DNA of 47,556 bases, taken from contig JAQTRC010000015.1 of the NCBI GenBank assembly GCA_028712665.1, forward strand, positions 1-47,556. The letters are read 5' to 3'. Positions 37,879 through 46,455 of the stretch are shown here, piece after piece. Each line of letters opens with the position of its first letter. The first letter of the stretch is position 1. The notes under the pieces are model-generated. The model searched no databases, had not been told where the DNA came from, and saw only the letters and a list, made by a program, of their open reading frames with translations. Made by a program: the position numbers and the translations under genes. Source of the DNA: Desulfuromonadaceae bacterium. GTDB taxonomy: Bacteria; Desulfobacterota; Desulfuromonadia; Geobacterales; Pseudopelobacteraceae.

Positions 37879-40261
37879 CAACCGTCGCTCCATTACGCCC
37901 TTCGTGCGGTTCGCCCGCTCTCTGTCCCTCTACCAGCGGATGCCGCTCCAGCTCTTCACGGACGGCTTCGCGAAGCCGTCCGGTGCCGACGCCATGAATG
38001 ATGCGAACCTCGCCCAGGCCGGATGCAGCCGCGTGATTTATAAAAGGCTCAAGCCTGGCAAGCGCCTCATCCACACGCAATCCGACCAGCTTCAGCTCAC
38101 GTTGGTCACTCTCCTCGATATCAAACCTCCAGGAGCCGGAAGGGGTCTTCTTCTTTCCACGCTCGGCAGCTCCTTGAGGCCTGCATAGATCGGACAGCTG
38201 TACATCCATCTCTATACGACCGGCCCTGACACGCGCCCTGGCATGCCGTTCGTCCAGTGCCAGCACCACCCCGTCATATCCTAATGAACGGAGGTGAACG
38301 GCATCCCCCTCCCTGACTGTAGAGAGTGGCAACTGTTCGGATATATCGGCCTGCGGCTTGAGCTGCTCGGTCAGTTCGATCTCTGCCAGACGCAACTTGT
38401 CGATGATATCGTTCCGCTTCTCTTTTTTTAGCTCGCCAAGCAGTTCGTTCATCCGTCGTCTGGTTGCTGAAATCAGCTCCTTCGCATCTCCCCAGGCCTT
38501 TTCAGCGCTCTCCCTGCGTACCCGGTCCATATTGGCCATCCGGATTTCAAGCTCGGCATCCCGTATATCAAGAGACCGCTCACGGGCCTCAAGGCTCTGT
38601 TTCATCGATTCAAACTCACTTCGTCGATGGCGCAGTTCAGCCAGCAGCGAGGCAAATTCACTTCCTGCGCTCCCCAGCATCTCGCGGGCAAAGTTTATAA
38701 CCCGTTCCGGCATGCCGAAACGGCGTGCTATCTCCACGGCGTGCGATTGTCCAGGTTCTCCCACAATCAGACGGTATAGCGGTGTGAAGCTGCGATCGTC
38801 GAACTCCATCCCGGCGTTGACCATACCACCCGAGCGGTGTACAAAACCGATGATCTCGGTAAGATGGGTCGTCGCTATTACCATGCTGCCATGCTGTTGC
38901 AGTTCCTTGAGGACGCCGCAGGCAATGGCGGCCCCCTGGAGCGGTTCGGTGCCTGCGCCAAGTTCGTCCAGAAGCACCAGAGTCCGCGCCCCGGCATGGT
39001 GCAGGATGGCGCTGATTCTGGCGGCATGGGCCGAAAAAGTGGAATGGCTCTGCTCGATGGACTGTTCGTCGCCGATGTCCACCAACAGCGTCTCCAGGAG
39101 TGGAAATGTCGAGCTGGGGCCTGCCGGCACCGGCAATCCGCAGAGCGCCATCAGAGACAGCATGCCGGCAGTTTTCAGAGCGATGGTCTTGCCTCCTGCG
39201 TTGGGACCGGTGATGACCATGACCGAAGCCGGTTCAGTTTGACCATCCGGGCCGGTTTTGCCAAATTCACCCCCCAGATGAAGATCGAGCGGTTCAACTC
39301 TCAAAAGCGCCCCACGTTTCTGCATCATCAGAAGCAGAGGGTGCCTGGCTTCAACCAGATGCAGCTCCCCATCGTCATTTAGTCTCGCCGGTTCCAAGCC
39401 GAACTCGTCGGCAAAACCGGCCATGCTGTTCAGGACGTCCAGCTGCAGCAGGGTTTCGAAACAGGCGGAAATTTCAGCGGCGTCTTCTCGTATCCAGGCT
39501 GAAAGCTGGCGCAGGATACGGATCTCTTCTGCTTTTTCCTCGGCCGCCAGATTTTCCAGTTCGTTTACGAAGGGGATGATCTCGAGCGGCTCCATAAAGG
39601 CCGTTTCACCGGAAGAAGAGACATCATGCACCACCCCCTTGACCATCCCCTTGGAATCCATACGAACCGGAATGACCCAACGCCCGGAGCGCTGCGTGAT
39701 AAAGTCGTCCTGAAGAAAAATCTCGATGCCGCTGCTCCGGATGATCTCTTCGATCTTCTTGCGGATACGCCCCGCCAGGGTTCGCTTGGCCCGGCGGGTC
39801 TCTCGCAGCAGCGTTGAAGCGGAATCCAGGATGGTTCCATCGTGATCGACGGAAGACTCGATAGGTTCCAGTATTTCAGGAAAGCTCTTCAGGTTTGGGA
39901 GGATACCCTTCAGGAGTGGGACATCATCACGGTTCGAGAATTGTCGGTTAATGGCTGAATAGATACGCAGAACCGGTACAAAGAGGAGCAGCTCGTGCGG
40001 GTTCAAAATAGCCCCGGCAGGTTTGAGCAGTTCAAGCGGAGGACGGATATCCTCAAAGCTGCTCAGGGCAAGAGAGATACCGAATCGGTTCAAAGCACGG
40101 ATTTCGTCAATTCTGCCGGAAGTGGTTTTAAGCGCAGTGAGGTCGTTGCCGGGACGGGTGGAAAGGATTCTCGCACTGGAGCATTCACTCTGGGCATGAC
40201 GGGCGATTTCGGTCAGGAGTTTTTCAAATTCGAGTCTGGCAATGGTTTCAGCAGCTATCAT
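37862..40261 (-). CDS. mutS2: Endonuclease MutS2
   Basis: A 799-residue MutS2 protein of normal length. N-terminal MutS-like core and clamp (about 1-300). The ABC-type ATPase has Walker A GPNAGGKT (352-359), the MSLMALCGLPVPAG region, Walker B LVLLDELGAGTEPLQG and the switch ATTHLTEI. A coiled-coil arm (about 530-620) is followed by a KOW-like segment and the Smr endonuclease domain (from about 720, LKLVGLRVDEALARLEPFINHAAASGLGEVRIIHGVGTGRLREAVREEL). MutS2 suppresses recombination and rescues collided ribosomes; it is not the mismatch repair MutS. In many genomes the Smr motif is LDLRG, here it reads LKLVGLRVDEA. The gene ends inside the upstream methyltransferase gene (17-bp overlap). Confidence 0.96.
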   Translation of the reverse strand: MIAAETIARLEFEKLLTEIARHAQSECSSARILSTRPGNDLTALKTTSGRIDEIRALNRFGISLALSSFEDIRPPLELLKPAGAILNPHELLLFVPVLRIYSAINRQFSNRDDVPLLKGILPNLKSFPEILEPIESSVDHDGTILDSASTLLRETRRAKRTLAGRIRKKIEEIIRSSGIEIFLQDDFITQRSGRWVIPVRMDSKGMVKGVVHDVSSSGETAFMEPLEIIPFVNELENLAAEEKAEEIRILRQLSAWIREDAAEISACFETLLQLDVLNSMAGFADEFGLEPARLNDDGELHLVEARHPLLLMMQKRGALLRVEPLDLHLGGEFGKTGPDGQTEPASVMVITGPNAGGKTIALKTAGMLSLMALCGLPVPAGPSSTFPLLETLLVDIGDEQSIEQSHSTFSAHAARISAILHHAGARTLVLLDELGAGTEPLQGAAIACGVLKELQQHGSMVIATTHLTEIIGFVHRSGGMVNAGMEFDDRSFTPLYRLIVGEPGQSHAVEIARRFGMPERVINFAREMLGSAGSEFASLLAELRHRRSEFESMKQSLEARERSLDIRDAELEIRMANMDRVRRESAEKAWGDAKELISATRRRMNELLGELKKEKRNDIIDKLRLAEIELTEQLKPQADISEQLPLSTVREGDAVHLRSLGYDGVVLALDERHARARVRAGRIEMDVQLSDLCRPQGAAERGKKKTPSGSWRFDIEESDQRELKLVGLRVDEALARLEPFINHAAASGLGEVRIIHGVGTGRLREAVREELERHPLVEGQRAGEPHEGRNGATVVTLKN

Positions 40262-40374
40262 GTGACCGGCCTGTGTGGTATAAGAATTCAGTGCTCTGCA
40301 CCGTGAAAAAATTGTATCATAGATTCACGTCACGACACAATTTTCTCATCCGCATCCAATTTAGAGGGATCCCG

Positions 40375-41103
40375 ATGCATCTGGAAAAACTGCAAGCCAT
40401 TGTGCTCTCTTCTACCGATTACGGCGATAGCGACCGGATAGCGGCACTGTTCACGCTTGAACATGGCAGGTTGAACGGATTTGCACGCGGCGCACGCAAT
40501 AGTCGCAAACGTTTTGGCCCGGCGCTGGAGACATTTGCCCGGATAGATCTCCAGATAGCATACAAGGAAGGGCTGTCATCGCTAAGGCAGGCCGATGTTA
40601 TCACGGTATATCCCGGGATTCGCGCTGACCTCGGTTCTATTGCGCATGCCCTGTATGCCTGCGAACTTGTAGAATGCGTAACCCCTGAAGTGCAACCGCT
40701 GCCGCGCCTGTACCGCCTGCTGGTTGCCTACCTTGACCGGCTGGATTCCGGCCATGAAGGCGATCTGGATCGCAGGCATTTTGAAGTGAATCTTTTGAAC
40801 ATTTTAGGCTACCGCCCTTCTTTGGAGAGTTGCAGTCGCTGCGGTTCAATCTTTTCGGAGAACGGAGCCATCATGCTGCAGGGGGGGGAACTGGTCTGCC
40901 GCTTCTGTTCCGCAACCGGCCGGCATATCGCTATCAAGGTCCTCCAGGGGCTTCTTGCATGCCTTTCGACCAGCCGTTTCGGCCTGGTGCAGTTCAGCGA
41001 TGAAGACCTACTGCTGGCAGGCGCCCTGCTCGATGAAGCGGTGGAGGTCCACTCATGCAGAAAGATGAAAACTCTTGAGTTCTTGCGGCAGACGACAGGA
41101 TAA
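40375..41103 (+). CDS. recO: DNA repair protein RecO
   Basis: A protein of about 242 residues. The N-terminal OB domain (MHLEKLQAIVLSSTDYGDSDRIAALFTLEHGRLNGFARGARNSRKRFGPALETFARIDLQ) and the zinc cluster CSRCGSIFSENGAIMLQGGELVCRFC are typical of RecO. It loads RecA on SSB-coated DNA with RecR in the RecFOR pathway. The start at 40375 is chosen because the family N-terminus begins there and AGAGGGA lies 8 bases upstream. It is divergent from mutS2 with a 113-bp gap. Confidence 0.95.
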   Translation: MHLEKLQAIVLSSTDYGDSDRIAALFTLEHGRLNGFARGARNSRKRFGPALETFARIDLQIAYKEGLSSLRQADVITVYPGIRADLGSIAHALYACELVECVTPEVQPLPRLYRLLVAYLDRLDSGHEGDLDRRHFEVNLLNILGYRPSLESCSRCGSIFSENGAIMLQGGELVCRFCSATGRHIAIKVLQGLLACLSTSRFGLVQFSDEDLLLAGALLDEAVEVHSCRKMKTLEFLRQTTG

Positions 41104-41131
41104 GGGAACTGAGATTTTTATTGTGCTCATA

Positions 41132-41159
41132 TTGACAATCCAGAAATCCGGATTATCCT
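41132..41159 (+). promoter_or_regulatory. Candidate promoter of hsp20
   Basis: TTGACA (41132-41137) followed after 16 bases by TATCCT (41154-41159). No heat-shock CIRCE element or sigma-32 consensus is recognised. The call is moderate because the -10 is weak. Confidence 0.35.
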
Positions 41160-41208
41160 CTAATGAGAGTATTGCCCAAATCCTAACAGCAAAAAGGAGG
41201 ATACAACC

Positions 41209-41655
41209 ATGGCACTAGTCAAGTACAACCCGCTGAGAGAACTGCGCACCATGCAGGACCAGATGAACCGGCTCCTCAATCTTTCCTGGAACCACGATCT
41301 TCCGGGGGAGGACATAAAGGAAGGGCTTTGGCAGCCGGCGGTAGATATCTATGAGACCGATGATTCTATCATTATCAAGGCAGAACTCCCCGATGTCGAC
41401 CAGAAGGACGTCGATGTGCATATCGAGGACAACACCCTTATACTAAAAGGGGAGCGCAAGCATGGGAGTGAGGTCAAAAAAGAAAATTACCACCGCATTG
41501 AGAGGTTTTTTGGATCTTTCCAGCGCAGCTTCAGCCTGCCGGGGACGGTCGACCAGGAGAAGGTGGCGGCGACTTGTGATAAAGGGGTACTGACTATCAC
41601 CCTGCCCAAGAAAGAGGAAACCAAACCAAGACAGATCAATATCAAGGTTAAATAA
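41209..41655 (+). CDS. Small heat shock protein, Hsp20 family
   Basis: A 148-residue chaperone. The alpha-crystallin domain runs from about residue 40 (WQPAVDIYETDDSIIIKAELPDVDQKDVDVHIEDNTLILKGERKH) to about 140, including the GVLTITLPKKEE strand near the C-terminus and the IxI-type end (INIKVK). It binds unfolding proteins in the cytoplasm without ATP. The start follows AAAGGAGG. Confidence 0.97.
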   Translation: MALVKYNPLRELRTMQDQMNRLLNLSWNHDLPGEDIKEGLWQPAVDIYETDDSIIIKAELPDVDQKDVDVHIEDNTLILKGERKHGSEVKKENYHRIERFFGSFQRSFSLPGTVDQEKVAATCDKGVLTITLPKKEETKPRQINIKVK

Positions 41656-41687
41656 CAGCCGCTTAGGCTCTTGATTCAAAATATCTG

Positions 41688-42179
41688 CTAATATTTCAGG
41701 TACTCGGCCAAAAGACCGCTGGTCTGGCGGAAGCGTTTTGTAATCGACTTTACCAATGGTTTGATCAGTTTCCCCCAGACCCTGGTATTGTTTTCAAACA
41801 GAAGATCAAAGCTCATCTGCTCTAGCACAAGCATCTCGACGACCGAGGTGGCCACTGCCGACGCTGAACGTGGTTGCGTATCAAAAAGCGATAGCTCACC
41901 CAGCGGTTGCCCGGGCCCGACGGATCCAAGAATCTTTTCGTTCCCTTCGGAGTCTGTTTTTATAATGTTGGCCCGTCCACGGGTGATTATACATAAATAG
42001 GAGCTGTCGTCTCCCTGGTGGCAAATAACCTCCCCCGCCTGTAAACTGTAAGCTTTGGTGTAGCCGGCAATAAACTCCGCGGCGGGCTCATCAAGTTCTT
42101 TGCCGATCTGGGTTGCAACAAAACGCTCTGTTTTCTCTTTGTCACTAATATTCAATTTATTCCAATTAAATTCTGCCAT
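41688..42179 (-). CDS. Single-domain cyclic-nucleotide-binding protein
   Basis: A 163-residue protein. The cNMP-binding fold spans about residues 30-145 (LQAGEVICHQGDDSSYLCIITRGRANIIKTDSEGNEKILGSVGPGQPLGELSLFDTQPRSASAVATSVVEMLVLEQMSFDLLF). The phosphate-binding cassette is GELSLFDTQPRSASA, which retains the Arg that binds the cyclic phosphate and the Glu for the ribose. No DNA-binding domain follows, so this is not a CRP-type regulator; it should be a small effector or an allosteric partner. It is divergent from the cyclase gene at 42600. The start follows AGGAGGA. Confidence 0.88.
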   Translation of the reverse strand: MAEFNWNKLNISDKEKTERFVATQIGKELDEPAAEFIAGYTKAYSLQAGEVICHQGDDSSYLCIITRGRANIIKTDSEGNEKILGSVGPGQPLGELSLFDTQPRSASAVATSVVEMLVLEQMSFDLLFENNTRVWGKLIKPLVKSITKRFRQTSGLLAEYLKY

Positions 42180-42599
42180 TCTTTCCTCCTAAATAAGCAA
42201 CAGACCGGCTTGAACTGAAGCAACACTCGCGTATATGTAAAGGGCGGTATTTTTGAGGCGATATTTAATTGCCTGTTTTTTCTCTTAATTTAATTAGAAG
42301 TGTGATCCGGTTATTCATTGTTTATAAACAAGAAAGACGGCAATACCACGCATGGCAAAATTTATTATTTCTTGCAATCCGTGTAGAGAGTGGTAATTTC
42401 TCCTTCGCTCGATAAAGGTTACAAGTGGGATAGTGAGACGATTCTACATTAAAAATGCAGAAAATGTAAGTGAGCAAATAAGCATGAACCCGCAGTGACT
42501 TTTTGTTGCTGTTATCACCTTAACAAGCAATCCCGACTCTTTTCTATGGTGGAGGCGGCTTGCGTCGGCTGGACAGATGTCTAAAGGGCAGGTAACCGT
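42180..42599. other. Divergent region between cNMP-binding protein and cyclase
   Basis: A gap of 420 bp with no convincing gene. It is AT-rich (42270-42350). It contains a perfect 14-bp palindrome TTGTTTATAAACAA at 42318-42331, a possible operator. No GEMM riboswitch core is seen. A moderately matched ribosome site (AGGGCAGG) precedes the cyclase ATG. Confidence 0.4.
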
Positions 42600-44852
42600 A
42601 TGAGCCAGATTAATTTCAAAAAACTGGTTTCCCGCAAAAATGAATCGGCGATGCTGCGTGATCTGGCTGACAGGTGCGGAAGCGGTTATGCGATCTGGGA
42701 TGCCACGAATACGGTTGTAGCGGGAGAGGATGAAGGATTCTGCGAAAAAACGCCTGTGGAAATAGATGGAGAGGTCGTTGGCTGGGCTTCCGATGGGCAG
42801 GGTGGAACAGTGCTCGCCTCTCTGCTACGCTACTTTGTTATCCGTGAAGTGGAAAAGGTTTCTCTGGTCATGGAGACGCTCCAGAAATACAAGGAAATAA
42901 CCATACTCTACGATCTCGCCGGGAAGATAGCCGCCAGCCTTAACATCAAGGAGGTGGCCAAACTGGTGATCGACGAGGCCCTCAAGGTGATCAACGCGGA
43001 TAACGTCTCCTTGATGATCATCGATCAAGAGTCGGGGCGCCTGGAGATTTTGGGAGCCACCGGCAAGGAATACCATCCGAAAACTGCGATACGGATTGGA
43101 ACCGGCATCGCCGGCCATGTGGCTACTACCGGCAAAGCAGAGATTATCGATTCGGTAGAGGCTGACCCGCGCTTTGTAGAGGGGAGCAACATAATAAGCT
43201 CTCTGATCTGCGCCCCTCTTAAAATCAAGGAACGGATCGTAGGAGTGATCAACTTCAGTTGCGAGGAGAGGTATAACTTCACAGCCGAGGATCTCAGGAT
43301 GGCGGAGACTCTTGCATTCCAGGCCGCCCTCTCCATTGATAACGCCCGTTTCGTTGACCGCCTTCGGGAGTCGGAAAAAGAGTCCCGACTACTGTACGAG
43401 CAGTATCACTCTCTTTACGAGAACGCGGTTGAGGGGATCTTCCAGATGATCCCGGATGGCCGCTTCATCAGCGTCAACCCTTCCGTTGCCAGGATGTTCG
43501 GATACGATTCTCCTGACGAGGTCATTCTCACACTTACCGACATCGCAACTCAGCTCTTCGTGGACGCCGAGGATCATGCCAGGTATAGATCCATCCTGCT
43601 GGATAAATCTCAAGTCATCGGCTTCGAGACCCAGATGCACCGTCGCGGAGGTCATCAAATCTGGGTTTCCATCTCGGCACGCATAGTAAACGATGAACAG
43701 GGAATCCCAATTTTCATCGAAGGGGCCCTTCTGGATATTACCGAACGCAAAGAAAAAGAAGAGGCCAAAAGGGAGCGCGAGGCTGCGGATATCAAGAGCC
43801 GTTTCATCCGTGAGACCTTTGGTCGCTATCTTTCGGACGAGATCGTCGATACGATCCTGGAGGATCCTGCCGGTCTGACCCTGGGTGGAGAAAAGAGGAC
43901 CGTCACCATAATGATGACCGACCTGCGCGGCTTTACCTCCATAGGCGAGCGGTTGCCGGCCGAGGACGTGGTCGGCATGATCAACATCTACCTGGAGGTC
44001 ATGACCAGAATCATATTCAAATACCAGGGCACCATAGACGAGTTTATAGGTGACGCAATCCTGGTAATCTTCGGCGCGCCTGCACTACGAGACGACGACG
44101 CCTTACGTGGAGTGGCCTGTGCCTTGGATATGCAGCTGGCCATGCAAGAGGTCAATGAACGGAACCGGGCCGCCGGCTATCCCGAAGTGTTCATGGGGAT
44201 CGGCATCAACACCGGGAGCGCGGTTGTAGGAAATATCGGTTCAAGGAAACGGGTAAAATATGGCGTGGTCGGGAGCAACGTCAACCTGACCTCGCGTATT
44301 GAGTCCTACACGGTTGGCGGCCAGATATTGATTTCGGAGAGCACGGCCCGGGCCTGTGGAGAGCATCTGAGAATCGACGGTAAATTGGAGGTCATGCCAA
44401 AGGGGGTCAAAACTCCGATCACAATTTATGAGGTGGGAGGGATCGGATGTACGTTCAATCTGTTCCTGCCGGAACAGAGATCGGAGGACATGCCTGAACT
44501 CTTATGGCCGTTGGAGATTCGCTTTGCACCTCTGGTGGATAAGGACGCCGGCATTGAGACGCACAACGGCTTGGTGAAGAAACTGTCCGAAAGGGTGGCA
44601 GAGGTGCATGCCGAAATATCAATGGAAAAGCTCACCAACCTTAGGATTTCACTGCTTGACCATCTGGGTGCGACGATTGCGACAGATATTTATGCCAAGG
44701 TTATCGACCATGTAGCGGGCAGACCGTCCGCCTTCAGAATCCATTTTACATCAATCGCACCGGAAACGGTTGCTCTAATGAAACAGATGGCCAACATGGC
44801 TCAAATCGGAGAGAACAGCAGCGTTGTTACTGATCCGGAAAATCTGTTTTAA
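42600..44852 (+). CDS. GAF-PAS class III nucleotide cyclase
   Basis: A 750-residue cytoplasmic signalling enzyme. Residues about 110-250 are a GAF domain (ASLNIKEVAKLVIDEAL ... INFSCEERYNF ... AALSIDNARF), about 265-385 a PAS domain (ISVNPSVARMFGYDSPDEV ... VSISARIVNDEQG), about 430-612 the cyclase homology domain. The metal-binding Asp441 (MMTDLRGFTSIGERL) and Asp485 (DEFIGDAILVIFGAP) are present. The residue that usually specifies adenine (Lys in adenylate cyclases) is Glu481 here, and the second specificity position is Gly555 (RVKYGVVGSN); so GTP use is possible. Residues about 615-735 are a C-terminal region without a clear family. It is divergent from the cNMP-binding protein, which could be its effector. 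Confidence 0.88.
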   Translation: MSQINFKKLVSRKNESAMLRDLADRCGSGYAIWDATNTVVAGEDEGFCEKTPVEIDGEVVGWASDGQGGTVLASLLRYFVIREVEKVSLVMETLQKYKEITILYDLAGKIAASLNIKEVAKLVIDEALKVINADNVSLMIIDQESGRLEILGATGKEYHPKTAIRIGTGIAGHVATTGKAEIIDSVEADPRFVEGSNIISSLICAPLKIKERIVGVINFSCEERYNFTAEDLRMAETLAFQAALSIDNARFVDRLRESEKESRLLYEQYHSLYENAVEGIFQMIPDGRFISVNPSVARMFGYDSPDEVILTLTDIATQLFVDAEDHARYRSILLDKSQVIGFETQMHRRGGHQIWVSISARIVNDEQGIPIFIEGALLDITERKEKEEAKREREAADIKSRFIRETFGRYLSDEIVDTILEDPAGLTLGGEKRTVTIMMTDLRGFTSIGERLPAEDVVGMINIYLEVMTRIIFKYQGTIDEFIGDAILVIFGAPALRDDDALRGVACALDMQLAMQEVNERNRAAGYPEVFMGIGINTGSAVVGNIGSRKRVKYGVVGSNVNLTSRIESYTVGGQILISESTARACGEHLRIDGKLEVMPKGVKTPITIYEVGGIGCTFNLFLPEQRSEDMPELLWPLEIRFAPLVDKDAGIETHNGLVKKLSERVAEVHAEISMEKLTNLRISLLDHLGATIATDIYAKVIDHVAGRPSAFRIHFTSIAPETVALMKQMANMAQIGENSSVVTDPENLF

Positions 44853-44905
44853 ATTCAAGCTTATGAGTTGTGTTACATATCTGTTCAAAAATTCAATGAG
44901 TAATT

Positions 44906-44940
44906 AAAATGGCTGCCATCGAATCGAAGGCAGCCATTTT
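44906..44940. terminator. Bidirectional terminator (cyclase / tatA)
   Basis: A perfect 12-bp inverted repeat (AAAATGGCTGCC / GGCAGCCATTTT) around an 11-base loop. The A and T outer arms supply a T tract in both directions. It lies between the converging cyclase and tatA genes. Confidence 0.85.
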
Positions 44941-44985
44941 GGCAAGTCATCTTATACCAGCAAAGCGCCCGGATCTCTTCAGATA

Positions 44986-45273
44986 TCAGGCATGAGGGGC
45001 TTTGGGGGGGGCAGCCTGTTGCGTCTCTGCTTTTGCTTCAGAATTGATATGTTCAGTACTGGCGGCCTGAACCAGAGGAGCTGGTTCTTTCTTCTCCTCC
45101 TCGGTTTTGCGGGCTTCCTCCTGGACATTTTTCTGGAAATCCTCCGATGCTTTTTTAAACTCGGCTAGTCCCTTTCCGAGCGATTTAGCCAGCTCGGGCA
45201 GTTTTTGCGGCCCGATGACTATCAGGGCTATAACGAGTATAATAATCATTTCCGGCATCCCGATTCCAAACAT
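44986..45273 (-). CDS. tatA: Sec-independent protein translocase TatA/TatE
   Basis: A 95-residue TatA-type protein. One N-terminal membrane helix (MFGIGMPEMIIILVIALIVIGPQKLPELAKSLGKGLAEFKKA) with the FG and GPKKLPEL-like hinge, an amphipathic helix and an acidic/Ala-rich tail (EEARKTEEEKKEPAPL ... AETQQAAPPKAPHA). It forms the pore of the twin-arginine translocon together with TatC, which is not in the window. The start follows GAGGAG. It lies alone, convergent with the cyclase gene. Confidence 0.93.
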   Translation of the reverse strand: MFGIGMPEMIIILVIALIVIGPQKLPELAKSLGKGLAEFKKASEDFQKNVQEEARKTEEEKKEPAPLVQAASTEHINSEAKAETQQAAPPKAPHA

Positions 45274-45462
45274 GGTGATTCTCCTCGTTCCTTTTTATAG
45301 ATTGCATTAAAAACGTAATTTATCCGCTTGGCAATAAAAATATCTATTTAACAAAATATCTTTTTTCCTCTTGCCATTTTAACTTCCTGTGCTACTATGC
45401 CCAAAAATTAGGCATAATTGAGTAGTTTTCCCCCCTGCCCGCTGTTGAAGTCCGTGTGTATC

Positions 45463-46455
45463 ATGTTAAAACAATTAACAATTGGCAGCCTTGTCCTGGC
45501 GCACAACGTCGTGCTTGCCCCCCTGGCTGGAATTACAAATTTGCCGTTTCGCCTTCTCTGTCGCCGGGAAGGCGCCTCCATGGCTTTTACCGAGATGGTC
45601 AGTGTGAACGGATTGGTAAGAGATGGCGCCAGAACGCTGGCCCTCTTGAAGAGCTGCCCGGAGGACCGTCCACTTGCCATCCAGCTGTTCGGTGATTCAC
45701 CTGCCGACCTCGCCGAAGCGGCCAGAATGGTTGAGGAGCAGGGAGAGCTTCTGGATATCAACATGGGCTGTCCGGTGCGCAAAGTGGTCTCTACCGGGGC
45801 CGGTAGCGCGCTTTTGCAGGAACCTCTCAGAATAGCGGCTATTGTCCGCGCCGTGCGAGCGGCTACCTCTCTGCCGCTGACGATAAAGATACGCTCCGGC
45901 TGGCAGAGCGGCAACGATGTTTTTCTTGAGGTTGCAAGGATCGCCGAGGCTGAGGGGTGCGACGCGGTTACGCTGCACCCGCGCAGCCGCAGCCAGATGT
46001 TCTCCGGACAGGCGGATTGGAGTCAGATCAAAGCGATCAAAGAGGCACTTGCGATACCGGTCCTGGGAAGCGGCGATCTGTTTACCGGCTACGATTGCCT
46101 CCGCATGTTGCGCGAGACAGGATGTGACGGCATCATGATAGCACGCGGGGCGCTCGGTAATCCCTGGATCTTCCGGCAGGTTGCCGAACTTGCCGGCACC
46201 GGTTGCTTGGCCCCCGTCACACTTGCCGAAAGAGCCGATACAATCATCCGGCACCTGTCGCTTTTCATTGAGGAATCTGGCGAACCGATTGCCGTCAGAG
46301 AGCTGAAAAAACACATAGGATGGTATGCCAGAGGATTCGCCGGCGCTTCGGAGATTCGCCGTGCAGCCAATGCGGCCCGTACAAAAGCCGATATTGTGGC
46401 ACTTACTGAAAGGATTCGCACAGTGTCTGAAGTAGATAGCCATGCTGCCAACTGA
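45463..46455 (+). CDS. dusB: tRNA-dihydrouridine synthase B (NifR3 family)
   Basis: A protein of about 330 residues. It reduces uridine to dihydrouridine in the tRNA D loop with FMN and NADPH. Landmarks: NVVLAPLAGITNLPFRLLCRREGA, AIQLFGDSPADLAEAARMVEEQGELLDINMGCPVRKVVSTGAGSALL with the catalytic Cys in NMGCP, ITIKIRSGW-type (LTIKIRSGWQSG), TLHPRSRSQMFSGQADW, VLGSGDLFTGYDCLRML and GIMIARGALGNPWIF. The start at 45463 is chosen because the family N-terminus (LTIGSLVLAHNVVLAPLAGIT) follows it; the ribosome site is weak. The end overlaps the next gene by 14 bp. The nifR3-ntrB order is known from other proteobacteria. Confidence 0.95.
   Translation: MLKQLTIGSLVLAHNVVLAPLAGITNLPFRLLCRREGASMAFTEMVSVNGLVRDGARTLALLKSCPEDRPLAIQLFGDSPADLAEAARMVEEQGELLDINMGCPVRKVVSTGAGSALLQEPLRIAAIVRAVRAATSLPLTIKIRSGWQSGNDVFLEVARIAEAEGCDAVTLHPRSRSQMFSGQADWSQIKAIKEALAIPVLGSGDLFTGYDCLRMLRETGCDGIMIARGALGNPWIFRQVAELAGTGCLAPVTLAERADTIIRHLSLFIEESGEPIAVRELKKHIGWYARGFAGASEIRRAANAARTKADIVALTERIRTVSEVDSHAAN

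Noticed and set aside
38358-39242. Long open frame on plus, rich in Ser and Arg, opposite mutS2
   Set aside because: It lies entirely inside mutS2 on the other strand. Its composition is typical of an antisense frame in GC-rich coding DNA, and it has no family motif.
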